A DNA stretch of 15,233 nt from Bacillota bacterium (GTDB taxonomy: Bacteria; Bacillota; Dethiobacteria; DTU022; UBA8154): assembly GCA_003456095.1 (NCBI GenBank), contig DMPF01000191.1:1-15233 (forward strand). The letters are read 5' to 3'. Below, piece by piece: positions 1 to 7,412 of this stretch; position 1 is the stretch's first letter; each line of letters opens with the position of its first letter. The position numbers and the translations under genes are program-made. Under the pieces are notes generated by a model. That model had not been told where the DNA came from and made no database searches. It saw only the letters and a list, made by a program, of their open reading frames with translations.

Positions 1-60
1 CCCTCCAGCGCCGATGGTACTTGGGGCGCAGGCCCCTGGGAGAGCAGGTCCCCGCCGGAT
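1..60 (+). rRNA. rrf: 5S ribosomal RNA, 3' part only
   Basis: The first 60 bases match the 3' half of a bacterial 5S rRNA: the CCGATGGTACT segment, a GC-rich hairpin (TGGGGC / GCCCC) and the GGGAGAGCAGGT...GCCGCCGGAT ending. The 5' half lies outside the window. A terminator hairpin follows 8 bases later, as expected at the end of an rRNA operon. Starting inside an rRNA gene suggests a contig edge, because rRNA operons are multicopy and break assemblies. The end at 60 is set by analogy to other 5S genes and could be off by a base or two. Confidence 0.88.
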
Positions 61-67
61 TAAATTT

Positions 68-106
68 AAAAAAGGAAGCACGATAAAATATGGTGCTTCC
101 TTTTTT
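68..106 (+). terminator. Rho-independent terminator of the rRNA operon
   Basis: A perfect 14-bp inverted repeat is visible: AAAAAAGGAAGCAC at 68-81 and GTGCTTCCTTTTTT at 93-106, around an 11-base loop. The stem runs directly into a T tract. It lies 8 bases after the 5S end and before the tat promoter, so it should end rRNA transcription. The flanking A and T runs would let it work in both directions. Confidence 0.9.
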
Positions 107-146
107 ATTTGAGGCACGGCGCATATTATCAGTATGAAAAAAATTT

Positions 147-167
147 CATTGTGTCCCGAAATTATTA
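147..167 (-). repeat. Dispersed repeat, copy 1
   Basis: The plus strand here carries CATTGTGTCCCGAAATTATT plus one A. This is the exact reverse complement of the last 21 bases of the window (15213-15233), and shares a 17-base core with 10838-10854. Similarity to copy 2 continues on the ATG side as an A/T-rich AAATTTTT run with one base inserted. It sits 7 bases before the -35 box of the tat promoter. No transposase lies nearby, so it could be an insertion-sequence end, a miniature element or a regulatory site. Confidence 0.8.
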
Positions 168-174
168 TGAGGGA

Positions 175-203
175 TTGACGAAACATGCAATTAAAGAGAT
201 AAT
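175..203 (+). promoter_or_regulatory. Sigma-A-type promoter of the tat-led operon
   Basis: TTGACG at 175-180 and GATAAT at 198-203 are separated by exactly 17 bases. They match the -35 (TTGACA) and -10 (TATAAT) consensus at five of six positions each. The first gene, tatA, starts at 259, leaving a leader of about 50 bases. This is the only strong promoter I see before the long plus-strand run. I looked for a riboswitch in the leader and did not recognise one. Confidence 0.7.
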
Positions 204-258
204 AGTTTCGCGGCTATCAACTGCTGCAAGAATAAATTGTCAGGAAGGATGTTCACTG

Positions 259-447
259 TTGTTTGGCCGAATTGGGTTGCCGGAACTGATTTTAATCCTG
301 GTAATTGCGTTGATCATCTTTGGCCCGCGCAAACTGCCGGAGATTGGACGTTCTATTGGCAGAGGGATACGGGAGCTTAGGCAAGCCACAACGGAGATCA
401 GTAAAACCGTTTCCCTGGATGATGCGGAAGATGAAAAAAAAGAGTAA
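259..447 (+). CDS. tatA: Sec-independent translocase subunit TatA (first copy)
   Basis: This encodes a 62-residue TatA/E-family protein, the pore-forming part of the twin-arginine pathway, which exports folded, often cofactor-loaded, proteins across the cytoplasmic membrane. Seen: one N-terminal membrane helix (about residues 6-20), the family motif FGPRKLPE just after it, an amphipathic helix (RSIGRGIREL) and an acidic/lysine-rich tail. The reading frame is open further upstream, but only the part from TTG 259 aligns with the family. AGGAAGG at 242-248 sits 10 bases before that codon. It is followed by a second tatA and tatC, giving a minimal Gram-positive-style TatAC system duplicated for TatA. 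The family is certain; the exact start is likely. Confidence 0.93.
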   Translation: MFGRIGLPELILILVIALIIFGPRKLPEIGRSIGRGIRELRQATTEISKTVSLDDAEDEKKE

Positions 448-477
448 CTGTTCTGGCTTCAAAACGGGGGGATATAT

Positions 478-666
478 GTGAGAATTGGTTGGGTGGAAGT
501 GGTCCTGATCCTTGTTATTATCCTGATCATTTTTGGGCCGGGTAAACTTCCTGGGCTAAGCAGTTCTGTTGGGCAGGCATTAAGGAACTTTAAGAATGCA
601 ATCAGCGGGAAAAATGAGGGGGAAAAGCGGGACAGGCCTGCCGATCATTCCGATAAGGATGCCTAA
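478..666 (+). CDS. tatA: Sec-independent translocase subunit TatA (second copy)
   Basis: This is a second 62-residue TatA/E-family protein, 30 bases after the first. Seen: an N-terminal membrane helix (about residues 5-20), the FGPGKLPG motif, then a shorter amphipathic helix and a charged tail. The two copies diverge after the FGP motif, so this is an old duplication rather than a fresh tandem copy. The start is GTG 478 with a GGGGGG ribosome site at 466-471; the ATG at 476 is out of frame and immediately followed by a stop. Two TatA paralogues may form separate pores or play TatA- and TatB-like roles, but sequence alone cannot tell which. Confidence 0.92.
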   Translation: MRIGWVEVVLILVIILIIFGPGKLPGLSSSVGQALRNFKNAISGKNEGEKRDRPADHSDKDA

Positions 667-685
667 TACACCAGGGGGCGGATAT

Positions 686-1423
686 TTGACGGAAAAAGAT
701 CAAGAAGCAGAAATGCCTTTAATTGAACATCTTGACGAACTGCGCAAAAGGATTATTTTCGTTGCGGCAGCTATCTTTGGCGTTACGATTATCTGTTTTG
801 TCTTTATTAATCATATACTTGCTTTTCTGACTGCCCCCGCCGGAGATTTGGTTCTTATTTATACAACACCGGCGGAAGCTGTTATGGCGCAAATTCGCCT
901 TGCCTTTACCGCTGGGGCGATACTAACCCTGCCCATAACTTTTTATCATATACTCGCCTTTATTATGCCAGCTTTGCGGCGTGTTGAGAAAAGAACCATT
1001 ATTCTGCTTATACTTGCAATGAACCTGCTTTTTTTTCTGGGTATGGCGTTTAGTTATTTTGTAATTATTCCCCTTGCTTTGCGATTTTTTCTGGGTTTTC
1101 AAACCGATACCCTTCAACCTTTGTTTACAATCAGCCGCTATATCTCCTTTGTAGTTTCTTTTTTAATTTCTGTCGGAGTGGTTTTTCAGGTTCCCGTGGC
1201 GTTCTGGTTTTTGGGAAAAATCGGGTTGGTATCTGCTCAATATTTAAGAAAACAAAGGAAGTTTGCCATTCTGATTATGGCCGTTATCTCAGCGGTAATT
1301 ACGCCTCCTGATATCTTTTCACAACTGCTGATGCTCGCGCCGCTGCTGGTACTTTATGAAATGGGCGTTTTCATGGTAGTCCTTGCCGAGCGGAAGCAGA
1401 AGCAGGAACAAGCTGATACTTAA
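686..1423 (+). CDS. tatC: Sec-independent translocase subunit TatC
   Basis: This polytopic protein binds twin-arginine signal peptides and recruits TatA. At 245 residues it has normal family length. Seen: the N-terminal HLDELRKR motif (residues 15-22), a MPALRRVEKR loop that matches the conserved Pro/Glu first cytoplasmic loop, about six hydrophobic segments, and the ITPPD...Q...P...LYE block near the C-terminus (TPPD at 206-209). I chose TTG 686 because AGGGGGCGG lies 7 bases before it and the MTEKDQEAEMPLIEHL start fits the family. ATG 659 would overlap the end of the second tatA and has a poorly spaced ribosome site. It is co-transcribed with both tatA genes. Confidence 0.96.
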   Translation: MTEKDQEAEMPLIEHLDELRKRIIFVAAAIFGVTIICFVFINHILAFLTAPAGDLVLIYTTPAEAVMAQIRLAFTAGAILTLPITFYHILAFIMPALRRVEKRTIILLILAMNLLFFLGMAFSYFVIIPLALRFFLGFQTDTLQPLFTISRYISFVVSFLISVGVVFQVPVAFWFLGKIGLVSAQYLRKQRKFAILIMAVISAVITPPDIFSQLLMLAPLLVLYEMGVFMVVLAERKQKQEQADT

Positions 1424-1441
1424 AGTTAAAAAAAGGGATGC

Positions 1442-2059
1442 GTGGTTAATATGGCGATGATAATGCTTTCCGCGGCTGTGCTGGCCGGCGGGGAGAGCAA
1501 ACGGATGGGTGAAAATAAAGCATTCCTAAGATTGGATGGCAGGTATCTCATTGAATTGATTATCGAGAAATTGTGCCGTCTTTTTACAGAAGTGATGGTT
1601 GTAACGGATATGGTGCGGGAGATGGACTTTCTGCCGGTACACTTGGTGGAAGATGTCTATCACGAAGGGGAAAAAAATGCATTGAGGGGTATCCATGCAG
1701 CACTTACTGCAACCTCGCAGCAGTCCTGTTTTATTCTTGCTTGTGATATGCCTTTTTTATCTCCGGCACTGATTAAGCACATGTCTTCTTTCGCTGAAGA
1801 CTACGACCTGATCGTGCCCCGGCTTGACGGCCATTACCAGCCGTTGTTTTCTTTTTATCACAAAAAATGCCTTCCTTTTATTCATAGAGCGCTGGAGCAA
1901 AAATATTATAAAATTTCTTCCCTCTATGATAACTTTAATGTTAAGGTAATTGACGAGATCACAGTGCAAATATATGATCCGAAACGGCTTTCTTTTTGTA
2001 ATATCAACAACCGGGATGATTTCCGTTGTGCGGAAAGATTACTTAAAGTAACCGGGTAG
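1442..2059 (+). CDS. mobA: Molybdenum cofactor guanylyltransferase MobA
   Basis: MobA transfers GMP from GTP to molybdopterin to make the bis-MGD or MGD form used by DMSO-reductase-family enzymes. Seen: the nucleotide-binding N-terminus LAGGESKRMG (residues 14-23), the metal-binding ACDMPFL (Asp 102), a VPRLDGHYQPLF stretch and the C-terminal FCNINNRDDF (185-194), all family hallmarks. The usual GPLxGI loop is replaced by NALRGI (79-84), which is unusual. The start is uncertain: GTG 1442 is only 3 bases after AAAAGGGA, while ATG 1451 is 12 bases after it. The gene lies 18 bases after tatC and before moaA, so the product probably feeds Moco enzymes exported by Tat. Confidence 0.92.
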   Translation: MVNMAMIMLSAAVLAGGESKRMGENKAFLRLDGRYLIELIIEKLCRLFTEVMVVTDMVREMDFLPVHLVEDVYHEGEKNALRGIHAALTATSQQSCFILACDMPFLSPALIKHMSSFAEDYDLIVPRLDGHYQPLFSFYHKKCLPFIHRALEQKYYKISSLYDNFNVKVIDEITVQIYDPKRLSFCNINNRDDFRCAERLLKVTG

Positions 2060-2096
2060 CACTTCACGGATCCGGCAAGGAAGGGAGGCTGTTACA

Positions 2097-3101
2097 TTGA
2101 CCGGAGAAGGGCTTGTTGACACCTATAACAGGGTTATCAATTACCTGCGCCTGTCTGTTACTGACAGGTGCAACCTTAATTGTTTTTACTGCGGTGCCGC
2201 TCCGGGCCAGTGCGTTGCTGAGCCTTCAAGGCAGGAATTGACTGTGGAAGACTACCGGCAAGTCTGTGAAGTTGCTGTTGCCTTGGGGATTGACAGGATA
2301 AGATTAACCGGAGGCGAACCGCTGCTGCGTACAGATATTGTGCAAATTATCGATGCAATTGCCGGTATAAATGGCATCAAAGATATTTCCCTTACCACTA
2401 ACGGCATGCTCCTGGAAGAGATGGCGAGCGCTTTGGCTGCGGCAGGATTGAAGCGGGTCAATATTAGCCTTGACTCACTGAGCGAGGAAAATTTCCGGCA
2501 GATCACACGGGGTGGCAGGCTTGCAGGCACATTAAAAGGCATCGAACGTGCATTGCGGGCAGGGCTTGTGCCTGTAAAGTTAAATGTGGTTCTGCTTAAA
2601 GGGATTAATGATCACGAAATTGAGCAATTTATCAGGCTTACGTTTAATCAGGATTTGCATGTCCGCTTCATTGAATATATGCCTGCGGGAGGGCAGCAGG
2701 AAAAGTGGGCTGAACACTTTCTGGCGATAACGCGGGTAATGGAAATTGCCTGCTCCGTTGCACCATTGCAAAAGGTGGAGGGGGAACACGGTGTAGGACC
2801 CGCCCAGTACTATACTTTAAAAGGTGCGGTAGGGAAAATTGGTCTTATCTCTCCGCTGAGCCGTCACTTTTGTGCCTGCTGCAACCGCCTGCGGGTTACA
2901 GCTGACGGGAAATTCAAGCCTTGCCTTTTTTTAGAGGATGAGGTTGATCTGCGTCCTGCGTTGGGAAATAGAGAGAAATTAATAGAAAAATTCAGGGAGG
3001 CGGTGACGTTGCGCGCCGACCCCCAAAGGGTTGCCTGCGATGCGGGTGAACGGGGCGGACAGTTTCAGGGAAAAAGATTTATGTCGCAGATCGGCGGATA
3101 G
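2097..3101 (+). CDS. moaA: GTP 3',8-cyclase MoaA (radical SAM)
   Basis: MoaA catalyses the first step of molybdenum cofactor synthesis, converting GTP to 3',8-cyclo-GTP, with MoaC acting next. Seen: the radical SAM motif CNLNCFYC (Cys 25, 29, 32), LTGGEPLLR, the SLTTNG and VNISLDSL strands, FIEYMP, the second cluster site with Cys 259, 262 and 276 (CX2CX13C), and the essential C-terminal Gly-Gly (MSQIGG). Its 334 residues are normal. The start is TTG 2097 with GGGAGG 8 bases upstream. moaC is not in this window and must be elsewhere if the pathway is complete. Confidence 0.97.
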   Translation: MTGEGLVDTYNRVINYLRLSVTDRCNLNCFYCGAAPGQCVAEPSRQELTVEDYRQVCEVAVALGIDRIRLTGGEPLLRTDIVQIIDAIAGINGIKDISLTTNGMLLEEMASALAAAGLKRVNISLDSLSEENFRQITRGGRLAGTLKGIERALRAGLVPVKLNVVLLKGINDHEIEQFIRLTFNQDLHVRFIEYMPAGGQQEKWAEHFLAITRVMEIACSVAPLQKVEGEHGVGPAQYYTLKGAVGKIGLISPLSRHFCACCNRLRVTADGKFKPCLFLEDEVDLRPALGNREKLIEKFREAVTLRADPQRVACDAGERGGQFQGKRFMSQIGG

Positions 3102-3127
3102 AGAAATCTTTGAAAGGGGAAACATTA

Positions 3128-3571
3128 ATGCTTGCATCAGGCACGGTTATTGCGGTTTGCCGCAGTGACTACAAGGGAGAGCGGAAGAAGGACTTTGGCA
3201 CAGGCCTGCTTGTGCCTGGTCATGGCCTGCGTGATGACGCCCATGCCGGTTCCTGGCACCGCCAGGTAAGCCTGCTTGCATTGGAGAGTATCGAAAAAAT
3301 GCGGCAGAAAGGACTTACGGTTAACCCCGGTGATTTTGCCGAAAATATTACTACCCAAGGGATTTCGCTGGTTGATTTGCCTGCGGGAACATGCCTGCAA
3401 TTAGGGGATGAAGTGATCCTGGAGGTTACGCAAATAGGCAAGGTATGTCATGATCGTTGTGCCATTTATGATCAGGCGGGTGACTGTGTAATGCCCCGCG
3501 AGGGCATTTTTGCACAGGTGCTGCGCGGTGGTTCTGTTAAAAAGGGAGATTCCATAACAGTGGTGGCTTAA
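3128..3571 (+). CDS. MOSC-domain protein, molybdenum cofactor associated
   Basis: This 147-residue protein consists of a single MOSC domain, the fold found at the C-terminus of Moco sulfurases and in small sulfur- or cofactor-handling proteins. Seen: DAHAGSWHRQVSLL (residues 37-50), PGDFAENITTQGI, the KVCHDRC motif with Cys 107 and 111, and CVMPREGIF with Cys 120. ATG 3128 is preferred because AGGGGA lies 7 bases before it; TTG 3110 would put the ribosome site inside the gene. It sits 26 bases after moaA, supporting a role in Moco handling or sulfuration. The precise substrate of such stand-alone proteins is not settled. Confidence 0.9.
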   Translation: MLASGTVIAVCRSDYKGERKKDFGTGLLVPGHGLRDDAHAGSWHRQVSLLALESIEKMRQKGLTVNPGDFAENITTQGISLVDLPAGTCLQLGDEVILEVTQIGKVCHDRCAIYDQAGDCVMPREGIFAQVLRGGSVKKGDSITVVA

Positions 3572-3601
3572 AATAAATAACAGTGATAAGCGGGGTGTGT
3601 C

Positions 3602-4354
3602 ATGGCCGGTCATTCCAAATGGGCCAATGTAAAGCACCGTAAGGCACGGGTTGATGCGCAGAAGGGAAAGATATTCACCAAACTGGCGCGGGAGATCATC
3701 ATCGCGGCAAAAGAAGGCGGCGGTGATTTGGAGGCAAATTTTCGCCTTCGCCTGGCAGTGCAAAAGGCACGGGATGCCAACCTGCCGGGAGATAACATTG
3801 CCCGGGCAATTCAAAAAGGAACTGGCGAACAGGATACCATCGTCCTAGAGCAGTTTAACTATGAAGGTTACGGTCCCGGCGGGGTGGCTGTTTTACTGGA
3901 GGTTATGACCGATAACCGTAACCGCACGGCGGCAGAGATCCGCAGCATTTTTTCCCGTCGTGGCGGAAATATGGGAGAATCGGGCTGTGTAGCCTGGATG
4001 TTCAAGCGGATGGGAAGCCTTTCTGTAGATAAACAACAGAATTCAATTCCGGAAGACGAATTAATGTTGCTTGCCCTGGAAAATGGTGCCGAAGATTTTA
4101 AAGATGAGTCAAATAGTTATCTTATCCTTACCGCTCCGGAAGATTTTGAGCAGGTTAAGGGGCAGATGGAAAAAAAGGGCGCTTTTTTTACGGAAGCTGA
4201 GGTTACCATGGTTCCGCAAAATACTGTTCTTGTAACAGATCCGGAGGAAGCTAAAAAACTTCTTAGTTTGTTGGAGGCGCTTGAAGATCAGGATGATGTG
4301 CAGAATGTCCATGCCAACCTTGATATTCCGGAGGAGATTCTGCAGTCTATTTAA
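3602..4354 (+). CDS. yebC: YebC/PmpR-family regulator or translation factor
   Basis: This is a 250-residue member of the widespread YebC family (DUF28), known as DNA-binding regulators and, for some members, ribosome-associated factors that relieve stalling at proline stretches. Seen: the invariant N-terminus AGHSKWANVKHRKARVDAQK, then KARDANLPGDNI, YEGYGPGGVA, MTDNRNRTA and GGNMGESGCVAWMF. The length is typical. ATG 3602 has a GGGG site 6 bases upstream. In many bacteria yebC directly precedes ruvC, as here; that neighbourhood led to proposals that it regulates ruv genes, but this is not shown by the sequence. Confidence 0.96.
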   Translation: MAGHSKWANVKHRKARVDAQKGKIFTKLAREIIIAAKEGGGDLEANFRLRLAVQKARDANLPGDNIARAIQKGTGEQDTIVLEQFNYEGYGPGGVAVLLEVMTDNRNRTAAEIRSIFSRRGGNMGESGCVAWMFKRMGSLSVDKQQNSIPEDELMLLALENGAEDFKDESNSYLILTAPEDFEQVKGQMEKKGAFFTEAEVTMVPQNTVLVTDPEEAKKLLSLLEALEDQDDVQNVHANLDIPEEILQSI

Positions 4355-4375
4355 ATTTTATTTTCCGGAAAGGTC

Positions 4376-4915
4376 ATGAACTTGATGATAATTGGGACAC
4401 AGGCCGGGCTTACTAATGAAGCGGTTAAAGTGCTGGGTATCGATCCCGGCCTGGCTTCAACCGGCTATGCCATGCTGGAGCTGAAAGATGAATGCTGCCG
4501 CTTGCTGGAGTATGGCTGTATACATACACCTGCCAAGCAGGATCTTGCGAAACGCCTGATGGAAATCTTCCGCAGTCTCTGCTTGCTTATTGAACGTTTT
4601 GCCCCTGCAGTCATGGCGGTGGAGCAACTATACTTTTGCAAGAATGTACGTACGGCTATGCAGGTGGGCGAGGCAAGGGGGGCGGTGCTGACCGCGGCAG
4701 CCACGTGCGGTATCCCCGTGGTAGAGTATACACCGCTCCAGGTTAAACAAGCAGTAGCCGGATTCGGCAGGGCAGAAAAAAAACAGGTTCAGCAGATGGT
4801 TGCCCTTATTCTTAAAATGTCGGAACCACCTGAACCGGATGATGCCGCTGATGCTATTGCCATTGCCCTTTGCCATCTCCAATCCCGGCACTGGCGAAAG
4901 AAAGTCGAAAAGTAA
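4376..4915 (+). CDS. ruvC: Holliday junction resolvase RuvC
   Basis: RuvC is the endonuclease that cuts Holliday junctions loaded by RuvAB. Seen: the four catalytic acidic residues, Asp 23 in VLGIDPG, Glu 83 in VEQLYF, and Asp 156 and Asp 159 in DDAADAIAIALCH. At 179 residues it is slightly long because 16-18 residues precede VLGIDPG, whereas RuvC normally starts only a few residues before it. ATG 4376 is 2 bases after GGAAAGG and ATG 4385 is 11 bases after it, so either could be used. An out-of-frame ATG at 4416 would give a more typical N-terminus if one G were added at about 4430 (see findings). It is followed by ruvA and ruvB. Confidence 0.94.
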   Translation: MNLMIIGTQAGLTNEAVKVLGIDPGLASTGYAMLELKDECCRLLEYGCIHTPAKQDLAKRLMEIFRSLCLLIERFAPAVMAVEQLYFCKNVRTAMQVGEARGAVLTAAATCGIPVVEYTPLQVKQAVAGFGRAEKKQVQQMVALILKMSEPPEPDDAADAIAIALCHLQSRHWRKKVEK

Positions 4916-4944
4916 CAGTTTAGGCGGGAAGGATGATACATCCA

Positions 4945-5529
4945 ATGCTCAGCTTTTTGCAGGGCAAGTTAAAGGAGAAACATCCCCGGCATATAATCGT
5001 CCAGGCCGGAGGCTTGGGTTTCAAGATTTTAATTCCCACCTCCTTTTACTTTTCTTTACCCGGGCTGGAAGCGGACGTAATGGTGCATACAGTGATGCTT
5101 CTTAAAGATGATGAACCTTTACTTTTTGGATTTCCCGGAAGCGCGGAGCGGGACTTTTTTATGACGCTGCTGAGCGTTTCGGGAGTCGGGCCAAAAGTTG
5201 CGTTGGCTTTGCTGGGACATTTGACCATTCAAAAATTCTTAAACGCACTGCATGCGGATGACACTGGGGCTATTACCGCCGTTCCGGGAATCGGTATCAA
5301 AACAGCACGGCGTCTTATCTATGAGCTGAAAGAAAAACTGCCTGGGCTGGAAACAAAAGAGCATTCTTGCGCAATAGGGACGAACAATTGGTTATTGGTG
5401 GAGGAAGCCTTGCTGGGACTGGGTTACTCTTCCCGTGAAGTGGCGCATGCCCGGGATTTGCTCGGCGCCGGTGACGGCAGCGTGGAGGAGCTGTTTAAAA
5501 AAACCCTCGCACTGTTGGTCAAGGGCTGA
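4945..5529 (+). CDS. ruvA: Holliday junction branch-migration subunit RuvA
   Basis: RuvA binds the four-way junction and positions the RuvB motors. Seen: an N-terminal OB-fold domain beginning MLSFLQGKL, two helix-hairpin-helix motifs (SVSGVGPKVALALL at about 77-90 and AVPGIGIKTARRLI at 112-125), and the C-terminal RuvB-binding domain (about 150-194, EEALLGLGYSSREV). I start it at ATG 4945, giving 194 residues, because family members start directly at this strand. ATG 4933 is in frame but abuts the GGGAAGG ribosome site at 4926-4932 with no spacer. It lies about 30 bases after ruvC. Confidence 0.95.
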   Translation: MLSFLQGKLKEKHPRHIIVQAGGLGFKILIPTSFYFSLPGLEADVMVHTVMLLKDDEPLLFGFPGSAERDFFMTLLSVSGVGPKVALALLGHLTIQKFLNALHADDTGAITAVPGIGIKTARRLIYELKEKLPGLETKEHSCAIGTNNWLLVEEALLGLGYSSREVAHARDLLGAGDGSVEELFKKTLALLVKG

Positions 5530-5564
5530 TGCACAGGCGCTATTGCGGGTAAGGAGGAAGGCTT

Positions 5565-6584
5565 ATGGATTCAGAGAGAATTGTCGCGTCTAAAGTCACA
5601 GGTGAAGAAGTGCAGTATGAGGGTTCGCTTCGCCCGCAAAGACTTAGTCAATTTATCGGGCAGGATAGGTTGAAAGAAAAATTGGAAATATATATAAGAG
5701 CGGCATTGCAGCGGAAAGAGCCACTAGACCATGTATTGTTGCACGGTCCGCCGGGATTGGGTAAAACTACTCTGGCATTCATCATTGCCAGAGAGATGGG
5801 CGTAAATATTAAGGTTACTTCCGGCCCGGCTGTAGAGCGGCCGGGCGATCTTGCCGCTTTGTTAACCGCTCTAGCACCGGGCGATATACTTTTTATCGAT
5901 GAGATTCACCGCTTGCAGCGGAGTGTGGAAGAGATTCTTTACCCGGCGCTGGAGGACTTTGCCCTGGATATTATTATCGGTAAGGGGCCGGCGGCGCGTA
6001 CGTTGCGATTGGATATATCGCCCTTTACCCTGATTGGGGCTACTACCCGTGCCGGCGCGATCTCCTCTCCTTTACGGGATCGGTTTGGCATTGCGGAACG
6101 GGTGGAATATTATGACCACGTTGCCCTTGGTGAAATAATTATACGCTCTGCCGCTTTACTTAACGTAATAGTGGATTTCACCGGAGCGGAAAAGCTGGCG
6201 CTTGCTGCCCGCGGCACTCCGCGTATTGCCAACCGTTTATTAAAAAGGGTGCGTGATTATGCTCAAATCAAAGCCGGCGGAGCCATTACCCCGGATGTTG
6301 CCGGCGCCGCACTGGTTGTAATGGATGTTGATCCTATTGGACTAGATCGGACCGATTATCTTCTAATGCAGACAATTGTGCATAAATTTGCCGGTGGGCC
6401 GGTGGGCCTGGAGACTTTGGCCGCTGCCATCAATGAAGAATCCAATACAATCGAGGAGATCTATGAACCTTATTTGATGAAGATCGGTTTTTTGAAACGT
6501 ACGGCGCGGGGCAGAGTTGTTACGGAAAAAGTTTATGCCCATCTGAAAATCAGCAGCGATAATTACCGCCAGCAGACTCTTTAA
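5565..6584 (+). CDS. ruvB: Holliday junction helicase RuvB
   Basis: RuvB is the AAA+ ATPase ring that pulls DNA through the RuvA-bound junction. Seen in its 339 residues: Walker A GPPGLGKT (61-68), Walker B ILFIDEIH (109-115), sensor 1 GATTR (158-162), the arginine-finger region SSPLRDRFG (167-175), sensor 2 region [17 protein letters not shown] and the C-terminal winged helix ending [15 protein letters not shown] 5565 follows a GGAGGAAGG site. ruvA ends 35 bases upstream, so ruvCAB are probably co-expressed. Everything needed for activity appears intact. Confidence 0.98.
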   Translation: MDSERIVASKVTGEEVQYEGSLRPQRLSQFIGQDRLKEKLEIYIRAALQRKEPLDHVLLHGPPGLGKTTLAFIIAREMGVNIKVTSGPAVERPGDLAALLTALAPGDILFIDEIHRLQRSVEEILYPALEDFALDIIIGKGPAARTLRLDISPFTLIGATTRAGAISSPLRDRFGIAERVEYYDHVALGEIIIRSAALLNVIVDFTGAEKLALAARGTPRIANRLLKRVRDYAQIKAGGAITPDVAGAALVVMDVDPIGLDRTDYLLMQTIVHKFAGGPVGLETLAAAINEESNTIEEIYEPYLMKIGFLKRTARGRVVTEKVYAHLKISSDNYRQQTL

Positions 6585-6631
6585 ATTTTGTATATGAAAA
6601 AGTTCGTGAGGACTGTGCGGGTGGGATCTGA

Positions 6632-7171
6632 TTGGACTTGTTACTGCACATTTGTTGTGCTCCCTGTAGTATTTATAGTTGGGAATATTTCTCCGGGTTA
6701 GGTTATACTCTGCAGGGATATTTCTTTAATCCGAACATTCATCCTTATCGTGAGTTTGCCCGGCGCTTGGAGACTGTGCGAACGCTTGGGCAAGTCGAAA
6801 ACCGGACGATTATCTGCAATGAGACCTATCTGCTGGAGGATTTTTTGCGCCAAGCTATTAATGCTCAAGCGGAACGTTGTCGGTTCTGTTATGGGATGCG
6901 CTTAGGGGAGACCGCCCGGTATGCCGGGGAAACAGGGATAACATATATCTCCACTACCCTGCTGCTAAGCCCATACCAGAAACACGGGCAGCTGAAAAGC
7001 GCCGGGGAAAAGGCGGCAGCACGTGCCGGCGTCAATTTTATCTATGCTGATTTGCGCCACGGTTTTGCGCAGAGCATGCGGAAGGCCAAAGAGAAGGAAC
7101 TCTACAGGCAGGGTTACTGCGGGTGCATCTTCAGCGAAAAAGAACGATTTTATCCAAGGAGCCATCTTTGA
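6632..7171 (+). CDS. queH: Epoxyqueuosine reductase QueH
   Basis: QueH (formerly DUF208) reduces epoxyqueuosine in tRNA to queuosine, the last step of the pathway, and is a non-homologous replacement for QueG. Seen in its 179 residues: HICCAPC at 6-12, NIHPYREFARR, the RCRFCYGMRLGETARYA block (Cys 83 and 86), TTLLLSPYQ, and YCGCIFSEKERF (Cys 163 and 165). These cysteines match the iron-sulfur and metal ligands of the family. TTG 6632 follows GGTGGG by about 6 bases. The gene sits where queA is often found after ruvB, and tgt, another queuosine gene, lies three genes downstream. Confidence 0.93.
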   Translation: MDLLLHICCAPCSIYSWEYFSGLGYTLQGYFFNPNIHPYREFARRLETVRTLGQVENRTIICNETYLLEDFLRQAINAQAERCRFCYGMRLGETARYAGETGITYISTTLLLSPYQKHGQLKSAGEKAAARAGVNFIYADLRHGFAQSMRKAKEKELYRQGYCGCIFSEKERFYPRSHL

Positions 7172-7188
7172 TTTATGAGGTGAGGATA

Positions 7189-7410
7189 TTGTTTGGAACG
7201 GAAAATATTGGCAGAATGCTGCTTGGGGTTGCGGCAATCATTGCTGTGGCCGGCGTTGTTTTCTTGCTTCTGGATAAGCTGGGGCTTGGGCGATTGCCTG
7301 GCGATATTATCATCCGCAGAGAGAATCTTACAATATTTTTTCCGATCGCAACAATGATTTTAATCAGTATTATTCTGACGCTGCTGTTGAATTTCTTAAG
7401 GAGGTTTTAG
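7189..7410 (+). CDS. DUF2905 small membrane protein
   Basis: This is a 73-residue protein with two predicted membrane helices (about residues 10-29 and 48-69) joined by a short loop carrying the family-typical GRLPGDIIIRREN segment followed by FFPIATMILIS. Proteins of this kind (DUF2905) are common beside ruvB and spoIID in Clostridia, and their function is unknown. TTG 7189 is chosen because GAGGTG lies 6 bases before it and the protein then starts like its relatives; upstream in-frame codons overlap queH. spoIID follows after only 2 bases, so the two are very likely translated together. Confidence 0.88.
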   Translation: MFGTENIGRMLLGVAAIIAVAGVVFLLLDKLGLGRLPGDIIIRRENLTIFFPIATMILISIILTLLLNFLRRF

Positions 7411-7412
7411 CC

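Noticed and set aside
109..258. Upstream in-frame extension of the first tatA from TTG 109
   Set aside because: It runs through the promoter and repeat copy 1, begins inside the terminator's T tract, and is unlike TatA; the family-like protein begins at TTG 259.
1424..2096. A molybdenum-cofactor riboswitch before mobA or moaA
   Set aside because: The gaps are 18 and 37 bases, too short for that RNA.
6585..6631. A preQ1 riboswitch before queH or tgt
   Set aside because: The 47- and 29-base gaps show none of the preQ1 hairpin and A-rich tail.
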